In this document: piece by piece, positions 1 to 11,194 of the stretch | Layout of the letters: each line of letters begins with the position of its first letter | Position numbering within the stretch: position 1 is the stretch's first letter | DNA from: Theropithecus gelada | Lineage: Eukaryota; Chordata; Mammalia; Primates; Cercopithecidae | Reading direction: 5' to 3' | NCBI RefSeq assembly: GCF_003255815.1 | Contig: NC_037668.1 | Location: forward strand, 83,944,358 to 84,008,357 | DNA length: 64,000 nt | The notes under the pieces: model-generated | Database searches by the model: none | What the model saw: only the letters and a program-made list of their open reading frames with translations | What the model was told of the DNA's origin: nothing | Translations under genes and position numbers: made by a program

Positions 1-990
1 ACACAATGTTATGTATTTGTGTATCTAAACATATAAAAGGTACAATACAAATACAACATAAAAGAAAAGAACTGGTACACCTGTATAGATCACTCACCAA
101 GAATGGAGCTTGCAGGACTGGAAGTTGCTCTGGGTGAGTCAGAGAGTGAGTGAGTGAATATGAAGGCCTAGGTCATTACTGTATACTACCATAGATTTTA
201 TAAACACTTTATGTTTAAGCTTCACTTCATTAAGAAAAGTTTCTTTCTTCAATAAGTAAATTAACCTCAGCTTACTGTAACTTTTTACACTCTTTTTAGC
301 TTTTTGACTCTGTTGTAATAACACTTAGCTAAAAATACAAACACATTGTTTAACTGTGCAAAAATTCTTCTTTCTTTATACACTTATAAACTTTTTCATT
401 TTTTTTTTACTTTATAATTTTTTTGTTAAAAAATAAGGCACAAACACACATTAATTTAGGGTCAAGATCATCAATATCACTGTCTTTCACCTTCACATCT
501 TGTCCCACTAGAAGGTCTTCAGTGGCAGTAACACACATGGAGTTGTCATAGGAGACAGCATTTCAACATCAGGTTCACGTCTTACCTACTTCCTGTGAAA
601 TCTCCTGTGACAACAATGTCTTCTTCTGAATTACCGCCTGAAGGACCGGCCTGAGGCTGTTTCACAGTTGACTTTTTTTTTAAAGTAGAGAATGTACACT
701 CTAAAATAATGATAAATGTATAGGAAATACATAACCAGTAATATAGTTATTTATGGTTATTACCAAGTATTTATGTACTGTACATAATTGCATGTGCTAT
801 ACTTTTATATGACTGGCAGTGTAGTAGGTTTGCTCACACCAGCATCACCACAAACATGTGATTAATGTGCTGCCCTATGACATCATGAGGATACAAATCA
901 TAAGACGATAGGAATTTTCCAGCTTCATTATAATTTTATGGGACCATCATTGTATATCCAAGCAAAACGTAGTTATACAGTACATGGCTA
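1..990 (-). mobile_element. Tigger-like DNA transposon, right part (Tigger3/Golem group suspected)
   Basis: The sequence follows a pogo-group (Tc1/mariner) non-coding consensus that I recall: a 'gtacacctgtatag' block, 'gaatggagcttgcaggactg', 'gtgagtgagtgaata', and the terminal block with 'tcattataattttatgggacc'. It ends near 990 with 'acatggctata', compatible with a TA target site. The other end lies left of the window. No transposase reading frame survives. The subfamily name is from memory and could be wrong; the strand is nominal. Confidence 0.6.
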
Positions 991-996
991 TATATA

Positions 997-1269
997 TGTG
1001 TGTCAAGGATTCACAGTTTAGTGAGGAAGATGAGTGTATAAATAAGTAAGTTTACCAGAGTTACCAGAGCTTTGCTGGAACTCTTTACTTGTATGGGGTG
1101 GAGGAATTCAGATAAACCTGGCAATGTTCTTGAAAGCCTTCATAGATTAGTTGAGACACAAGTGTATTCTTAAAAATTGAACAAATGAACCCCTTCTAAA
1201 AGGACAAAAGAGAACATGGGTTTTCCAAAGAGAGAGAACAGGTAAATAGGCCTAATAAAGAGAAGGAAG
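997..1269. repeat. Duplicated flanking segment, copy 1
   Basis: This ~273-bp block begins near 'tgtgtcaaggattcacag' and ends near 'aaagagaaggaag'. It recurs in the same orientation 640 bp further on, at 1637-1914, with roughly one difference per ten bases by eye. It matches no repeat family that I know. It lies between the Tigger-like element and the MaLR element, so it is probably the source copy. Confidence 0.9.
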
Positions 1270-1429
1270 TGAAAACATTCTGCATGGTTTGATGTGGGGT
1301 GAATAATGGGAAAGGTGGGAGGCGGGGGGATGAGGAGAGGTAAGACTGAGTTGGTAGGCAAGGGTTAAATAATAAAACATGTTAGATCCTTCCCTAAGGA
1401 ATTAGACTTTCTTACCAAGAGTACTACAA

Positions 1430-3981
1430 TATATTAGTTCATTTTGTGCTGCTATGCCCAAAATGGGGAACAAAAAGAGGTTCAATTGGACTTACAGTTC
1501 CGCATGGTTGGGGAGGCCTCACAATCATGGTGGAAGGTGAAAGGCATGTTTCACAGGGTTGCAGAAAAGAGACTATGAGAAAAAAGCAGAAGGGGAAACC
1601 CCTGATAAACCCATCAGATTTCATGAGATTTATCCATGTGTGTCAAGGATCCACAGTTTAGTGAGGAAGATGAGTGTATAAATAAGTAAGTTTACCAGAG
1701 TTACCAGAACTTTGCTGGAACTCTCCCCCAATATGGGGTGGAGAAATTCAAATAAACCTGGCAAATAAACCTGTTATTGAAAGGCTTCACAGCTTAGGTG
1801 AGACATAAGCGTATTCTTAAAAACTGAACAAATGAACCCCTCCTAAAAGGACAAATGGGAACATGGGTTTTCCAAAGAGAGAGCACAGGTGAATAGGCGT
1901 CATAAAGAGAAGGAAGATTCTCATTATTAGGAGAATAGTATGGGAAAGACTGGCCCCCTTGATTTAATTACCTCCCCCTGGGTCCCTCCCACAAAATGTG
2001 AGGATTCTGGGAGATATAATTCAAGTTGAGATTTGTGTGCAGACATGGCCAAACCATATCATTCCACCCCTGGCCCCTCCAAATCTCATGTCCTCACATT
2101 TCAAAACCAATCATGCCTTCCCAACAGTTCCCCAAAGTCTTAACTTATTTCAGCATTAACCCAAAAGTCTACGGTTTAAAGTCTCATCTGAGACAACGCG
2201 AGTCCCTTCTGCCTATGAGCCTGTAAAATCAAAAGCAAGTTAGTTACTTCCTAGATACAATGGGGGTACAGGCATTCAGTAAATACAGCCATTCCAAATA
2301 GGAGAAATTGGCCAAAACAAAGGAGTTATAGGGCCCATGCAAGTCCGAAATCCAGCAGGGAAGTCAAATTTTAAAGCTCCAAAGTGATCTCCTTTGACTC
2401 CAGGTCTCATATCCAGGTCACACTGATACAAGAAGTGGGTTCCCATGGTCTTGGGCAGCTCTGCCTATGTGGTTTTGCAGAGTACAGCCTCCCTCCTGGC
2501 TGCTTTCATGAGCTGGCATTGAGCGTCTGTGACTTTTCCAGGTGCACAGTGAAAGCTGTCAATGGATCTACCATTCTGGGGTCTGGAGGATGGTGGCCCT
2601 CTTACAGCTTCATTAGACGGTGCCCCAGTAGGGACTCTGTGTGGGGGCTCTGACCCCACATTTCCCTTCCACACTGCCCTGGCAGAAGTTCTCCATGAGG
2701 GCCCCACCCCTACAGTGAACTTTTGCCTGGGAATCCAGGCATTTCCATACATTTTCTGAAATCTAAGCACAGGTTCCCAAACCTTAATTCTTGACTTCTG
2801 TGCACCTGCAGACTCAACACCACATGGAAGCTGCCAACGCTTGGGGTTTCCACCCTCTGAAGTCACATCACAAGCTCCATGTTGTTCCCTTTCAGCCATG
2901 GCTGGAGCAGCAAGGGACACAGGGCACCAAGTTCCTGGGCTGCACACAACATAGGGACCCTGGGCCCAGCCCACAAAACCACTTTTTCCTCCTGGGCTTC
3001 TGGACCTGTGATGGGAGGGGCTGCCATGAAAGTCTCTGACATGGCCTGGAGACATTTTCCCCATGGTCTTGGGAATTGACATTAGGCTCCTTGCTACTTA
3101 TGCAAATATCTACAGCTGGCTTGAATTTTTCCTCAAAAGATTGGTTTTTCTTTTCTACTGCATTGTCAGGCTGCAAATTTTCTGAACTTTTATTCTCTAT
3201 TCCCCTTTTAAAAATGGAATGCTTTTAACAGCACCCAAGTCACCTTTTGAATGCTTTGCTTCTTAGATATTTCTTCTGCTAAATCATTTCTCTCAACTTC
3301 AAAGTTCCACAAATCTCTAGGGTGGGGGCAAAATGCCACCAGTCTCTTTGCTAAAACATAACAAGAGTTACCTTTGCTTAGTTCCCAACAAGTTCCTCAT
3401 CTCCATCTGAGACCACCTCAGCCTGGACCTTATTGTCCATATTGCTAACAGCATTTTTGTCAAAGCCATTCAACAAGTCTCTAGGAGATTCCAAACTTTC
3501 CCATATTGTCCTGTCTTCTTCTGAGCCCTCCAGACTGTTCCAACCTCTGCATGTTACCCAGTTCCAAAGTTGCTTCCACATTTTTGGGTACCTTTTCAGC
3601 AGCACCCCACTCTACTGTTACCAATGTACTGTAGTCCGTTTTCATGCTACTGATAAAGACATTTCTGAAACTGGGAACAAAAAGAAGTTCAATTGGACTT
3701 ACAGTTCCATGTAGCTGGGGTGGCCTCAGAATCATGGTGGAAGGTGAAAGGCACATCTCATAGAGCATCAGACAACAGAAAATGAGAAAGAAGCAAAAGC
3801 GGAAACCCCTGATAAACCCATCAGATCTCTTGAAGCTTATTCACTATCACTAGAATTGCACGAGAATGACCAGCCCCCATGAGTCAATTACCTCCCTCTG
3901 GGTCCCTCCCACAACACGTAGGAATTCTGGGAGGTAAAATTCAAGTTTAGATTTGGGTGAAGACATGGCCAAACCATATCA
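1430..3981 (-). mobile_element. MaLR (THE1/MST-type) element, LTR-internal-LTR
   Basis: Complete non-autonomous ERVL-MaLR retrotransposon read on the minus strand. The 3' LTR (left, 1430-2061) and 5' LTR (right, 3625-3981) share blocks such as 'ggaaacccctgataaaccc', 'ggtccctcccacaa' and the end 'ccaaaccatatca'. Between them, 2062-3624 is typical non-coding MaLR internal sequence. Open frames inside it are chance frames; MaLRs have no pol or env. The left LTR is interrupted at 1637-1914 by unrelated DNA. I could not find a clean 5-bp target duplication. Confidence 0.85.
1637..1914. repeat. Duplicated segment, copy 2, inside a MaLR LTR
   Basis: Second copy of the block at 997-1269, interrupting the left MaLR LTR. 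The LTR runs to 'catgagatttatcc' on the left and resumes as 'attctcattattaggagaatag' on the right. This matches the normal continuous LTR text around 'gacttattcactatcacgag'. The copy has an 11-base-scale extra stretch ('aaataaacctg') relative to copy 1. No poly(A) or inverted repeats flank it. Confidence 0.88.
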
Positions 3982-4159
3982 CATGACTATATAAATACAG
4001 ACATTTAGTGCATGTCAGTGGAGACTCTAAAACCCTAAAAACTAAAATATTTTGGCCTTAGCAACATTTGTTTAGAAGCAAAGTAGGTCAAAATCTACTT
4101 CAAAATACTTTTAAATAAATTAATAAAGTAGACAGACAGTATACTTTGATTTTATTTCA

Positions 4160-4290
4160 TCTTTCTAGTGTCCCAGAATGTTAAGACTGGGAGTTATCTT
4201 CCAAAGTATTCAACCCCTCATTTCACAATTAGAAAATGGAAGAACAGAAAATAGGAAAGACTTGTGCAATGTTACACAGTAAGTACAAGT
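4160..4290 (-). repeat. MIR fragment
   Basis: Core-SINE signature in antisense: 'caacccctcatttcacaattagaaaatgg' degenerates the usual 'cattttacagatgaggaaa', followed by 'gtgcaatgttacacagtaag'. It is old and divergent. Confidence 0.6.
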
Positions 4291-4382
4291 AGGACTGCTG
4301 ATACAGTTTGGATCTGAGTCTCCACCTAAATCTCTTGTTCAATGATAATCGCCAGTATTGGAGGTGGGGCCTTGTGGGAGGT

Positions 4383-5866
4383 TGCTGTGGTTTGCCATGG
4401 TTACTATGAGACTGAACGAAGGGGGCAAATGTAGAAATGAAAACTTAAGACCAAAGTAACTATTTTAAAGGAAGGGGCCAGGGAAGAAGAAGAGGGCTCC
4501 CAGCTTCTAGTGAGCAAGGGCAGCTGCCCTGAGCTTCTATAGCCCTTTGTATTTATTGGGTGTTGCACAAAGTCAGGGACCCCGAACGGAGGGACCGGCT
4601 GAAGCTGTGGCAGAAGAGCATAAATTTTGAAGATTTCATGGACATTTATTAGTTCCCCAAATTAATACTTTTATGATTTCTTACACCTGTCTTTACTGAA
4701 ATCTCTGAACATAAATTGTGAAGATTTCATGGACACTTATCACTTCCCCAATCAATACCCTTGTGATTTCCTATGCCTGTCTTTAATCTCTTAATCCCGT
4801 CATCTTCTTCGTAAGCTGAGGAGGATATATGTCGCCTCAGGACCCTGTGATGATTGTGTTAACTGTGCAAATGGTTTGTAGAGCATGTGTGTTTGAACAA
4901 TATGAAATCTAGGCATCTTTAAAAAAGAACAGAATAACGGCAATGTTCAGAGAACAAGGGAGGTAACCTTGAACTGGCTGCCAATGAGCCAAATGGAACA
5001 GAGTCATATTTCTCCTCTTCATAAAGCAAATAGGAGAAATATTGCTGAATTCTTTTTCTCAGCAAGGAACATCCCTGAGAAAGAGAATGTGCCCCTGAGG
5101 GCAGGCCTGTGAACGGCCCCCTTGGAAGCATGCCGTCTTTTATGGTCGAAGCGGAAGGGATGAAATAAGCCCCGGTCTCCTGTAGAGCTCAGACAGGTTG
5201 TCTGCTCTCAAACCCTGACTCCTGATAAGATGTTATCAATGACAATGCATGCCCAAAACTTCATTAGCAATTTTAATTTCGCCCCATCCAGTGGTCCTGT
5301 GATCTCGCCCTGCCTCCATTTGCTTTGTGATATTTTATTACCTTGTGAAGCATGTGATCTCTGTGACCCACACCCTATTCATGCACTCCCTCCCCTTTTG
5401 AAAATTGCTAATAAAAACGTGCTGGTTTTAGGGCTCAGAGAACATCACGGATCCTGCCTACATGTGATGTCTCCCCCGGACACCCAGCTTTAAATTTCTC
5501 TCTCGTACTCTTTCCCTTTATTTCTCAAACCAGCTGAGACACCTAGGAAATAGAAAAGAACCGACGTTAGCCATCAGGAGTGGGTTCTCCCGATAGTTGG
5601 GTAGAAAGAGCAGGGTGGAGGAGGCAATGATTGGTCAGCTGCTTAATTGATCATAGGTTTGCATTATTGCTAACAGGCTTCAGATATGTCTCATCACAAA
5701 AAACACTACACTTGGGGTGTGACTGCACTCAGCATTCCTTCTGGGTGGCAGATGCAGTTTGTCAGTTTGCCAACAACCTGCTTTCATGAGAAGTTTGCTG
5801 TTTACTCATAGAGCCTCCAGTGCTATACTGAGTTGATCACGACCCTCACTCTTTCGGCCTGCAACA
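4383..5866 (+). mobile_element. Solo LTR inserted in the MaLR LTR (outer nest)
   Basis: Flanked by a perfect 6-bp direct repeat GGAGGT (4377-4382 and 5867-5872). It begins TG (4383) and ends CA (5866), as an integrated LTR should. After removing the inner insertion, about 445 bp remain (4383-4561 plus 5603-5866), starting 'tgctgtggtttgcc' and ending 'ctttcggcctgcaaca'. A 6-bp target duplication is usual for ERVK and some other retroviral integrases. I do not know the family name. Confidence 0.75.
4562..5596 (+). mobile_element. ERVK-like solo LTR (inner nest)
   Basis: About 1,035 bp between direct repeats TTGGGT (4556-4561 and 5597-5602). The text resembles class II (betaretrovirus-like) LTRs of the MER9/LTR14/MER11 type: 'gggaccccgaacggaggga', 'gttatcaatgacaatg', an AATAAA signal at 5410-5415, and 'gtgatgtctcccccgg' in the R/U5 region. 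A 91-bp internal tandem repeat starts at 4619 and 4710 ('gaagatttcatggacac'). If the duplication is 5 bp, the LTR starts with TG at 4561; its right end reads AG, not CA. No viral genes are present. Confidence 0.72.
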
Positions 5867-6194
5867 GGAGGTGACTGGATCCTGGGGCAGATTCTCATGG
5901 TTTAACACCATCCACGTTAGTGCGGTCATCATGATAGTGAGTTCTCATATCTGGCTGTTTACAAGCGTGTAGCACCTTCCCCCTCCCTCTCTTCCTTCTG
6001 CTCTGGCCATGTGAGATGTCTCACTCCCCCTTTGCCTTCTGCCCTGATTGAAAGCTTCCTGAGGCTTCCCCAGAAACAGAAGCTGCTATGCTTCCTGTAC
6101 AGCCTGCAGAACCATAGCCAATTAAACCTCTTTTCTTTATAAATTACCCAGTCTCAGGTATTTCCTTATAGTAGTGTGAGAACAGACTAATAAA

Positions 6195-6836
6195 GCTGGG
6201 TCTAGCCACTGAGTTTTGTCCCTTGTTCAATCCAGAGCCTAGATACAATCACTCCACTCCAGAACGTTTCTTACCGTGGTCTGGCTGCATTGCTGAGCCC
6301 TGTTTTCTGTAACTGCCTTTCTCAAACTACTTTTTACAAAAATTCCTGTTTCCAGTGATTTTCATTATAAAAATTGGAATTGTGTTGCCCGGAAGGGAAG
6401 AGTTCTGGTTTAAAGACAACATAAAATTGCTCCCAACTTTCTGATAGAAATCACCCGATTAGAGGCACCATGCTCTTTGGGACAAGTCACAAGTCAGAAA
6501 AGAAATTTTGTTAATTCCTTTTTTGGGTGATGTTTGGAAATAGGGAAGTGGGGGAGTTAGAGGTGAGGTGGGGAGGAGGAATTAATTACACTGGAGTGAG
6601 TTGCGAATTATGCCTGCACAGTGACTAGAATTAGGTCCCCAAATTTAAAGGTCCGCAGGAAACAGAAGCAGGCTATCTGCCAGAACAAAACTCCTGGATG
6701 GAAAAGTTTCTCTGCTTCTGCGTCTGGCTTTTCTAACTCTTTCCTTTATTTCCACTCAATAGCATTCGAGTGGCTTATAGAGGAACGTCTGATACCAAAG
6801 CTTATTGGAAACAAATGTTTAAAACAACCAAAATCA
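6195..6836. other. No recognised feature
   Basis: Unique-looking sequence between the MaLR LTR and an Alu. It has a G-rich patch at 6545-6590 and an AT-rich remainder. I see no repeat signature, splice-bounded open frame or regulatory motif cluster here. Confidence 0.5.
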
Positions 6837-7125
6837 TTTTTTTGAGAGGGAGTCTCACTCTGTCACCTAGGCTGGAGTACAGTGGCACAATCTCAGCTCA
6901 CTGCAACCTCTGCCTCCTGGGCTCAAGAAATTCTCCTGCCTCAGCCTCCCCAGTAGCTGGGATTACAGGTGCCTGCCACCATACCCAGCCAATTTTTGCA
7001 TTTTTAGTAGTGATGGGGTTTCATCATTTTGGCCAGGCTGGTCTTGAACTCCGGACCTCAGGTGATCTGCGACCTCAGCCTCCCAAATTACTGAGATTAC
7101 AGGCATGACCCACCACGCCCAGGCT
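6837..7125 (-). mobile_element. AluS element, antisense
   Basis: Antisense Alu with a T-run at 6837-6843, the right monomer ('ggctggagtacagtggcac'), the middle region 'tttttgcatttttagtagtgatggg' and the left monomer end 'ccaccacgcccaggct'. It is full length and moderately diverged, fitting an S-age copy. The flanks 'aaccaaaat' (left) and 'aaccacaaaat' (right) suggest a decayed target duplication. Confidence 0.93.
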
Positions 7126-7242
7126 AAAATAACCACAAAATTTAAACCACTATAGAGCACTGAGCAGGGAATCAGGAAACCTGCTGCTATCAATTCAAGT
7201 CACCTTCCAAGAAATCCTCCTTCTTTTCCCAGTAAGCCAACA

Positions 7243-7886
7243 CCAGTAGAGTCTCATTATTTGTGGATTCCATATTTGCAAATTCACCTGCTTTCTAAAA
7301 CGTATTTATGACCCCAAAGTCAACACTTGCGGTTCTTTATAATCATTCAAGAACATGTGCAAGGTGGTGAAAAATTTGAGACACCCGACACACACATCCC
7401 TGGGTGAGATCTAACAAGGCAGCATTCTAACTTCTTGTTTCAGCCCCACACTGTGAACAAGAGCCTTTTTGCAGCCTATTTGTGCCTCATTTTTACATTC
7501 TCTTTCTTTCTGCTGGTGATTTGACTGTTTAAAATGTCCTCAACACATCCCTGAAGTGCTGTCTATTGTTCCTACATGCAAGAATGCTGTATGTCCAACA
7601 GAGAAAACACATGCTGGATAAGCTTCATTCAAGCATGCGTCATAGTCAGCTGCGCTTGAGATTAATGTCAATGAGTCAACAATATGTATTGAAGAGGTGT
7701 CTTTAGACAGGAACAAACATAAAACAAAGTTATCAATTGATTGGTTGATGGAGGTGTTGTGACCAGATGCTCACAGGAGCCTAGCCCTGTCTTTCCTCTG
7801 AGAAAAATGGGTTAGTACTTGCTAATTCCATGTTTGTGGCAACTTTATAGAGCATAACTCCACAAAATAACCAAGAATTGATTGTA
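7243..7886. mobile_element. MER44/Tigger7-like non-autonomous DNA transposon
   Basis: The ends are imperfect inverted repeats: left 'gagtctcattatttgtgg', right (reverse complement) 'acaatcaattcttggttat'. The internal text ('gttgtgaccagatgctcacagg', 'actttatagagcataact') agrees with the MER44/Tigger7 consensus as I recall it. It is non-coding and about 640 bp. The family label is from memory. Confidence 0.6.
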
Positions 7887-7899
7887 ACTCACTGACAGC

Positions 7900-8205
7900 T
7901 TACACGTCTCCATTCCAGAGAGACTTTCCCTGACTTCTGTATTCAAAGCAGCACGACCCCTCCCCTAAGGTAACTTCCCATCCCCTTTCTTAGTGTTTTT
8001 CTCCATGGCACTAATTACCTTCTGACACAGTGCAGGTTTTATTTGTTTACTTGTGTATTGTCTGACTCTCTCTTCTAGAGGGTAAGTTCTATGAGGGCAG
8101 GGATATTTGTCTACTTAACTCAGTGCTCTATGCTTAGCACCTATAATAGTGAATAGTGCATAGTAGGCACTTAGGGATGGTTCAATGAATAAATGAATGA
8201 ATACA
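7900..8205 (+). repeat. L2 LINE 3' end
   Basis: The order matches the L2 tail: 'ttccctgacttctg', 'agagggtaagttctatgagggcaggga', 'gctctatgcttagcacc', 'catagtaggcac' and 'tcaatgaataaatgaatgaat'. It is non-coding 3' sequence of an ancient CR1-clade LINE. Confidence 0.85.
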
Positions 8206-8210
8206 CTTGT

Positions 8211-8624
8211 TGATATAGTTTGGACCTGTGTCCCTGCCCATATCTCATGTTGAATTGTAATTCCCAGTGTTGGAGGTGGGACCTGGTGGGAGGTGATTGG
8301 ATCATGGGGGTGGATATCTCATGAATGGTTTAGCACCATCCCCTTGGTGCTGTTCTCATGATAGTGAGTGAGTTCTCATAAGATCTGATTATTTAAAAGT
8401 GTGTGGCACCTTCTGCTTCTCTCCTGCTCCTACTTTTTCCATGTGATGTGCCTCCTCCCTTTTGCCTTCCACCATGATTGGAAGCTACCTGAGGCCTCCC
8501 AGAAGCAGATGGCACTGTGCTTCTTGTACAGCCTGCAGAACCATGAGCCGATTAAACCCCTTTTCTTTATAAATTACCCAGTCTTGGGTATTCCTTTATA
8601 GCAATACAAAAATGACCTAATACA
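8211..8624 (+). mobile_element. Solo MaLR LTR (THE1/MST type)
   Basis: Intact LTR from 'tgatatagtttggacctgtg' to 'gacctaataca', with the usual 'gaggtgggacctggtgggagg' and 'ttaaaccccttttctttataaattacc' polyadenylation region. The flanks CTTGT (8206-8210) and CTTCC (8625-8629) are a possible decayed target duplication. It is the same LTR type as 4299-6194 and shows what that copy looked like before it was split. Confidence 0.88.
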
Positions 8625-8986
8625 CTTCCAAGGATTCTGGGAGGAAAAACAGTAAGTCTTGCTTCTTCTAGCTCTATCTGCATTTTAGCCACTGTATTAC
8701 CGTAACCAAAACATGCACTTTCCTGACATGTTATTTATAAAGCAAAAGGGTAAATTCTTATAATTTTATGAATCATGTTCTACTTTGAAAATGTGAGAAA
8801 AGCTATGAATATTCTACCTAGAAAAACATGGACATTCACATTAACACACATTTTACCTATATTTTCAAGTGGTTCACAGAATTCTATCTATAGTTTGTGG
8901 ATGTTAGTTTAAGAAATGGTCATACTGGACTAGAAAGATTATCTAAGTTCTTTTCTAACTCTTAACATCTATTTTTTTATCCATGC

Positions 8987-9558
8987 TGTGATAGTTAATA
9001 TTAAGTGTCAACTTGATTGGATTGAAGAATGCAAAATATTGTTTCTGGGTTTATTTGTGTGTTTCTAGGTGTTACCAGAAGAAATTACCATTTGAGTCAG
9101 TGGACTGGAAGAGGAAGACCCACCATCAGGAAGACCTACCCACAGTGTGGGTGGGCACTATCTAATCAGCTATCAGTGTGGCTAGAAAAAGCAGGCAGAA
9201 GAAGTTGGAAGAAGCTGACTTGCTGAGTTTTCCAGCTTTCATATTTCTCCCGTGCTAGATGCTTCCTGCCCTCGAACATCAGACTCCAAGTTCTTTAGTT
9301 TTTGGACTCTTGGACTTACACCAGTGGTTTGCCAGGGGCTCTCAGGCCTTTGGCCACAGACTGAAGGCTGCACTGTCGGCTTCCCTACTTTTGAGATTTT
9401 GGGACTTGAACTGGCTTCCTCGCATCTCAGCTGGCAGACGGCCTATTGTGGAACTTCACCTTGTGATTGTGTGAGTCAATACTCCTTAATAAACTCCTCT
9501 TTGTATATATATATATATCCTATTAGTTCTGTCCCTCTGGAGAACCCTGACTAATACA
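8987..9558 (+). mobile_element. Solo LTR with 5-bp target duplication
   Basis: A 572-bp LTR starting TGTGATAGTTAATATTAAG and ending 'gagaaccctgactaataca', flanked by perfect CATGC copies at 8982-8986 and 9559-9563. The blocks 'gtgtcaacttgattgg', 'acttacaccagtgg', 'tccttaataaactcc' and 'ctctggagaaccctgacta' are shared with a common primate LTR family whose name I cannot fix. A 5-bp duplication fits ERVL-like integration. The related copy at 27264-27720 lies in the opposite orientation. A short (TA)n run sits at 9505-9518. Confidence 0.78.
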
Positions 9559-10039
9559 CATGCCCTAAGGAAAAAAAAATCTGATAAACTACCACATACA
9601 TGGAAGTAGGTTACGAGATGTGGGAAGAGACACCATAAAAAATAAGACTCAACTTTCAGCCGCACTGGGGCTGCTTTTCAGCAAAAGAAGAGGACAGTCA
9701 AATATAGAAGAAAATAATTGCAGGTGGAGAGAATGGGGAAATAATGGAGAAAGAATATTAAAAATGCATGAGGTGTTTGAGGAAGTAAAAACAGTTCTGG
9801 TCTCTATCTGGGAGCCCCTGGCTGGCTTAAATATATGTGCAGGTGGGATGGAGAAACAAGTCCTCATATTCTGTCAGCAAAGTCACACAAGGACTGTCAT
9901 TATCTGCTCCCGAAGCTTTGGAAAACCGCTATCTCCTGCCTTCCTCACCTTCTGTCATTCTGAGATAGCCTCTGTGGTCTTGGTTCACCACTTCCCCAAC
10001 TCTGGCACCAAGATTTGTTTGGCTTACTCCTTTTGGTCT
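9559..10039. other. No recognised feature
   Basis: Unique-looking sequence. An open frame spans most of it, but it does not start with ATG; the first ATG is at 9764. It resembles no protein I know, and nothing suggests splice sites or a promoter. Confidence 0.5.
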
Positions 10040-10235
10040 TTATGCATACACTAAGTTCCAGGACTATATCAAATACTCTCATATATCTTGTCTCATTTCT
10101 TCATCCTTTTGTTTTCCAGATGAGGAAGTTGAGGCTCCAAAGGCAATATGCCCAAAGCCATTCAATAATTGGTAGAGCCAGAGTTAGGAATCAATGACTT
10201 TGGACTGGAATCTATTATTCCTTCCACTGTACCAT
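10040..10235 (-). repeat. MIR
   Basis: Antisense core-SINE: 'ttttgttttccagatgaggaagttgaggct', 'cccaaagccattcaataattgg', then 'tattccttccactgtaccatgc', the usual antisense MIR 5' end. Confidence 0.85.
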
Positions 10236-10469
10236 GCTGCTTTTGCCTGTGCTTGTCTATCCTATCCTCATCCTGGTTGGGTAGAATTTGAAAGGACATA
10301 TTGGGAGGATGCAGGAAATTAGAATTTCCTGAAGGAAATTAGAAAGAGGTGATGGACAGATGTCAGGACAGTATACTAATCAGAGACACCACATTGAGGT
10401 TATAGACCAATGAGAATAGATGAGGAGTTCACACTGTTGCAGGCAATGCTACACTGCATCACTACACCA

Positions 10470-10670
10470 TATCTCATTTAAACATATCCTTATCAATGCT
10501 TTATTACTATATCATTAAAAATGGTAAATATAATTATGTTTATTGTATAGATAAGGAAACTGGAGCTGTAAGACAAATGACTTGTTGGGTTCTTACAGTG
10601 AGTCAGGAGAAGACCCAGACCTAGACCCCAGTGTGAGTCACTTTACATGCTGCCCTCTTCCTACCATATA
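10470..10670 (-). repeat. MIR
   Basis: Antisense MIR: 'tagataaggaaactggagct', then 'cagtgagtcaggagaag' and a pyrimidine-rich end 'gctgccctcttcctacc'. It lies about 240 bp beyond the preceding MIR, so it is a separate insertion. Confidence 0.75.
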
Positions 10671-11194
10671 ACAGTCTATTTGCTTTGCCACACTCTTAAT
10701 TCTGAAGAGATAATAGTCCAGATGAACATTCCATTCTGCTCATAGAAAAGTCCTAAAGGTTTAGGTTGAGACAATTGATTTCAAATGCTTCTTTTGAGTA
10801 GATACTTCTACCACTCCCAATTTTCAACTTGTTTTATAGATATCTTCGGATTCCACACATCTCCCTCCTGCTTTTATATGAGAACATCTGGCTTTCCAAC
10901 TGGAATTCCTTCTCTACAAGCCAGTGAACCTAGATTGGACAGGAAATTAAGTTTCTTACCTCTAGTTCTCATGCTTGCCAGCTGTCCCCTGTATTTCCCT
11001 TTACAGCCTAGAGAATGTGCAAACACAGACCTTCTCTGGCCTTGTATGTGATTAACAACACTGCTACCTGTTGGTGGAACCTGAACGCTAGTCCTACAGA
11101 ACTCTCTGCACATGTGTCTTCTACACATCCTGCTCTCTGGTTTCAGTAAACTAATTTGTATTTCAGGCACAGTCTATCTCATCTTGGTGTCTCT
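10671..11194. other. No recognised feature
   Basis: Unique-looking sequence with no clear repeat signature; short overlapping open frames on both strands are unconvincing. Very old repeats may be present but are below what I can recognise by eye. Confidence 0.45.

Larger units (their letters stand above)
4299..6194 (+). mobile_element. MaLR LTR split by nested LTR insertions
   Basis: The LTR starts at 'tgatacagtttggatc' and breaks off at 4382 after 'ggaggtggggccttgtgggaggt'. It resumes at 5867 with 'ggaggtgactggatcctgg' and ends near 6194 with the standard 'aaattacccagtctcaggta...acagactaata' tail. Its relative at 8211-8624 is uninterrupted and shows the expected continuous sequence. The two halves total about 410 bp, normal for a MaLR LTR. 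Confidence 0.85.

Noticed and set aside
2465..3082. 205-codon minus-strand open frame
   Set aside because: It lies wholly within MaLR internal sequence, which is non-coding. The frame is composition-driven.
6770..7108. 112-codon plus-strand frame with 'LSPRLEYSGTISAHCNLCLL'
   Set aside because: This is the familiar translation of an antisense Alu, not a protein.
9620..10054. 144-codon plus-strand open frame
   Set aside because: GTG start, with the first ATG at 9764. It overlaps a MIR at its end and has no recognisable similarity.
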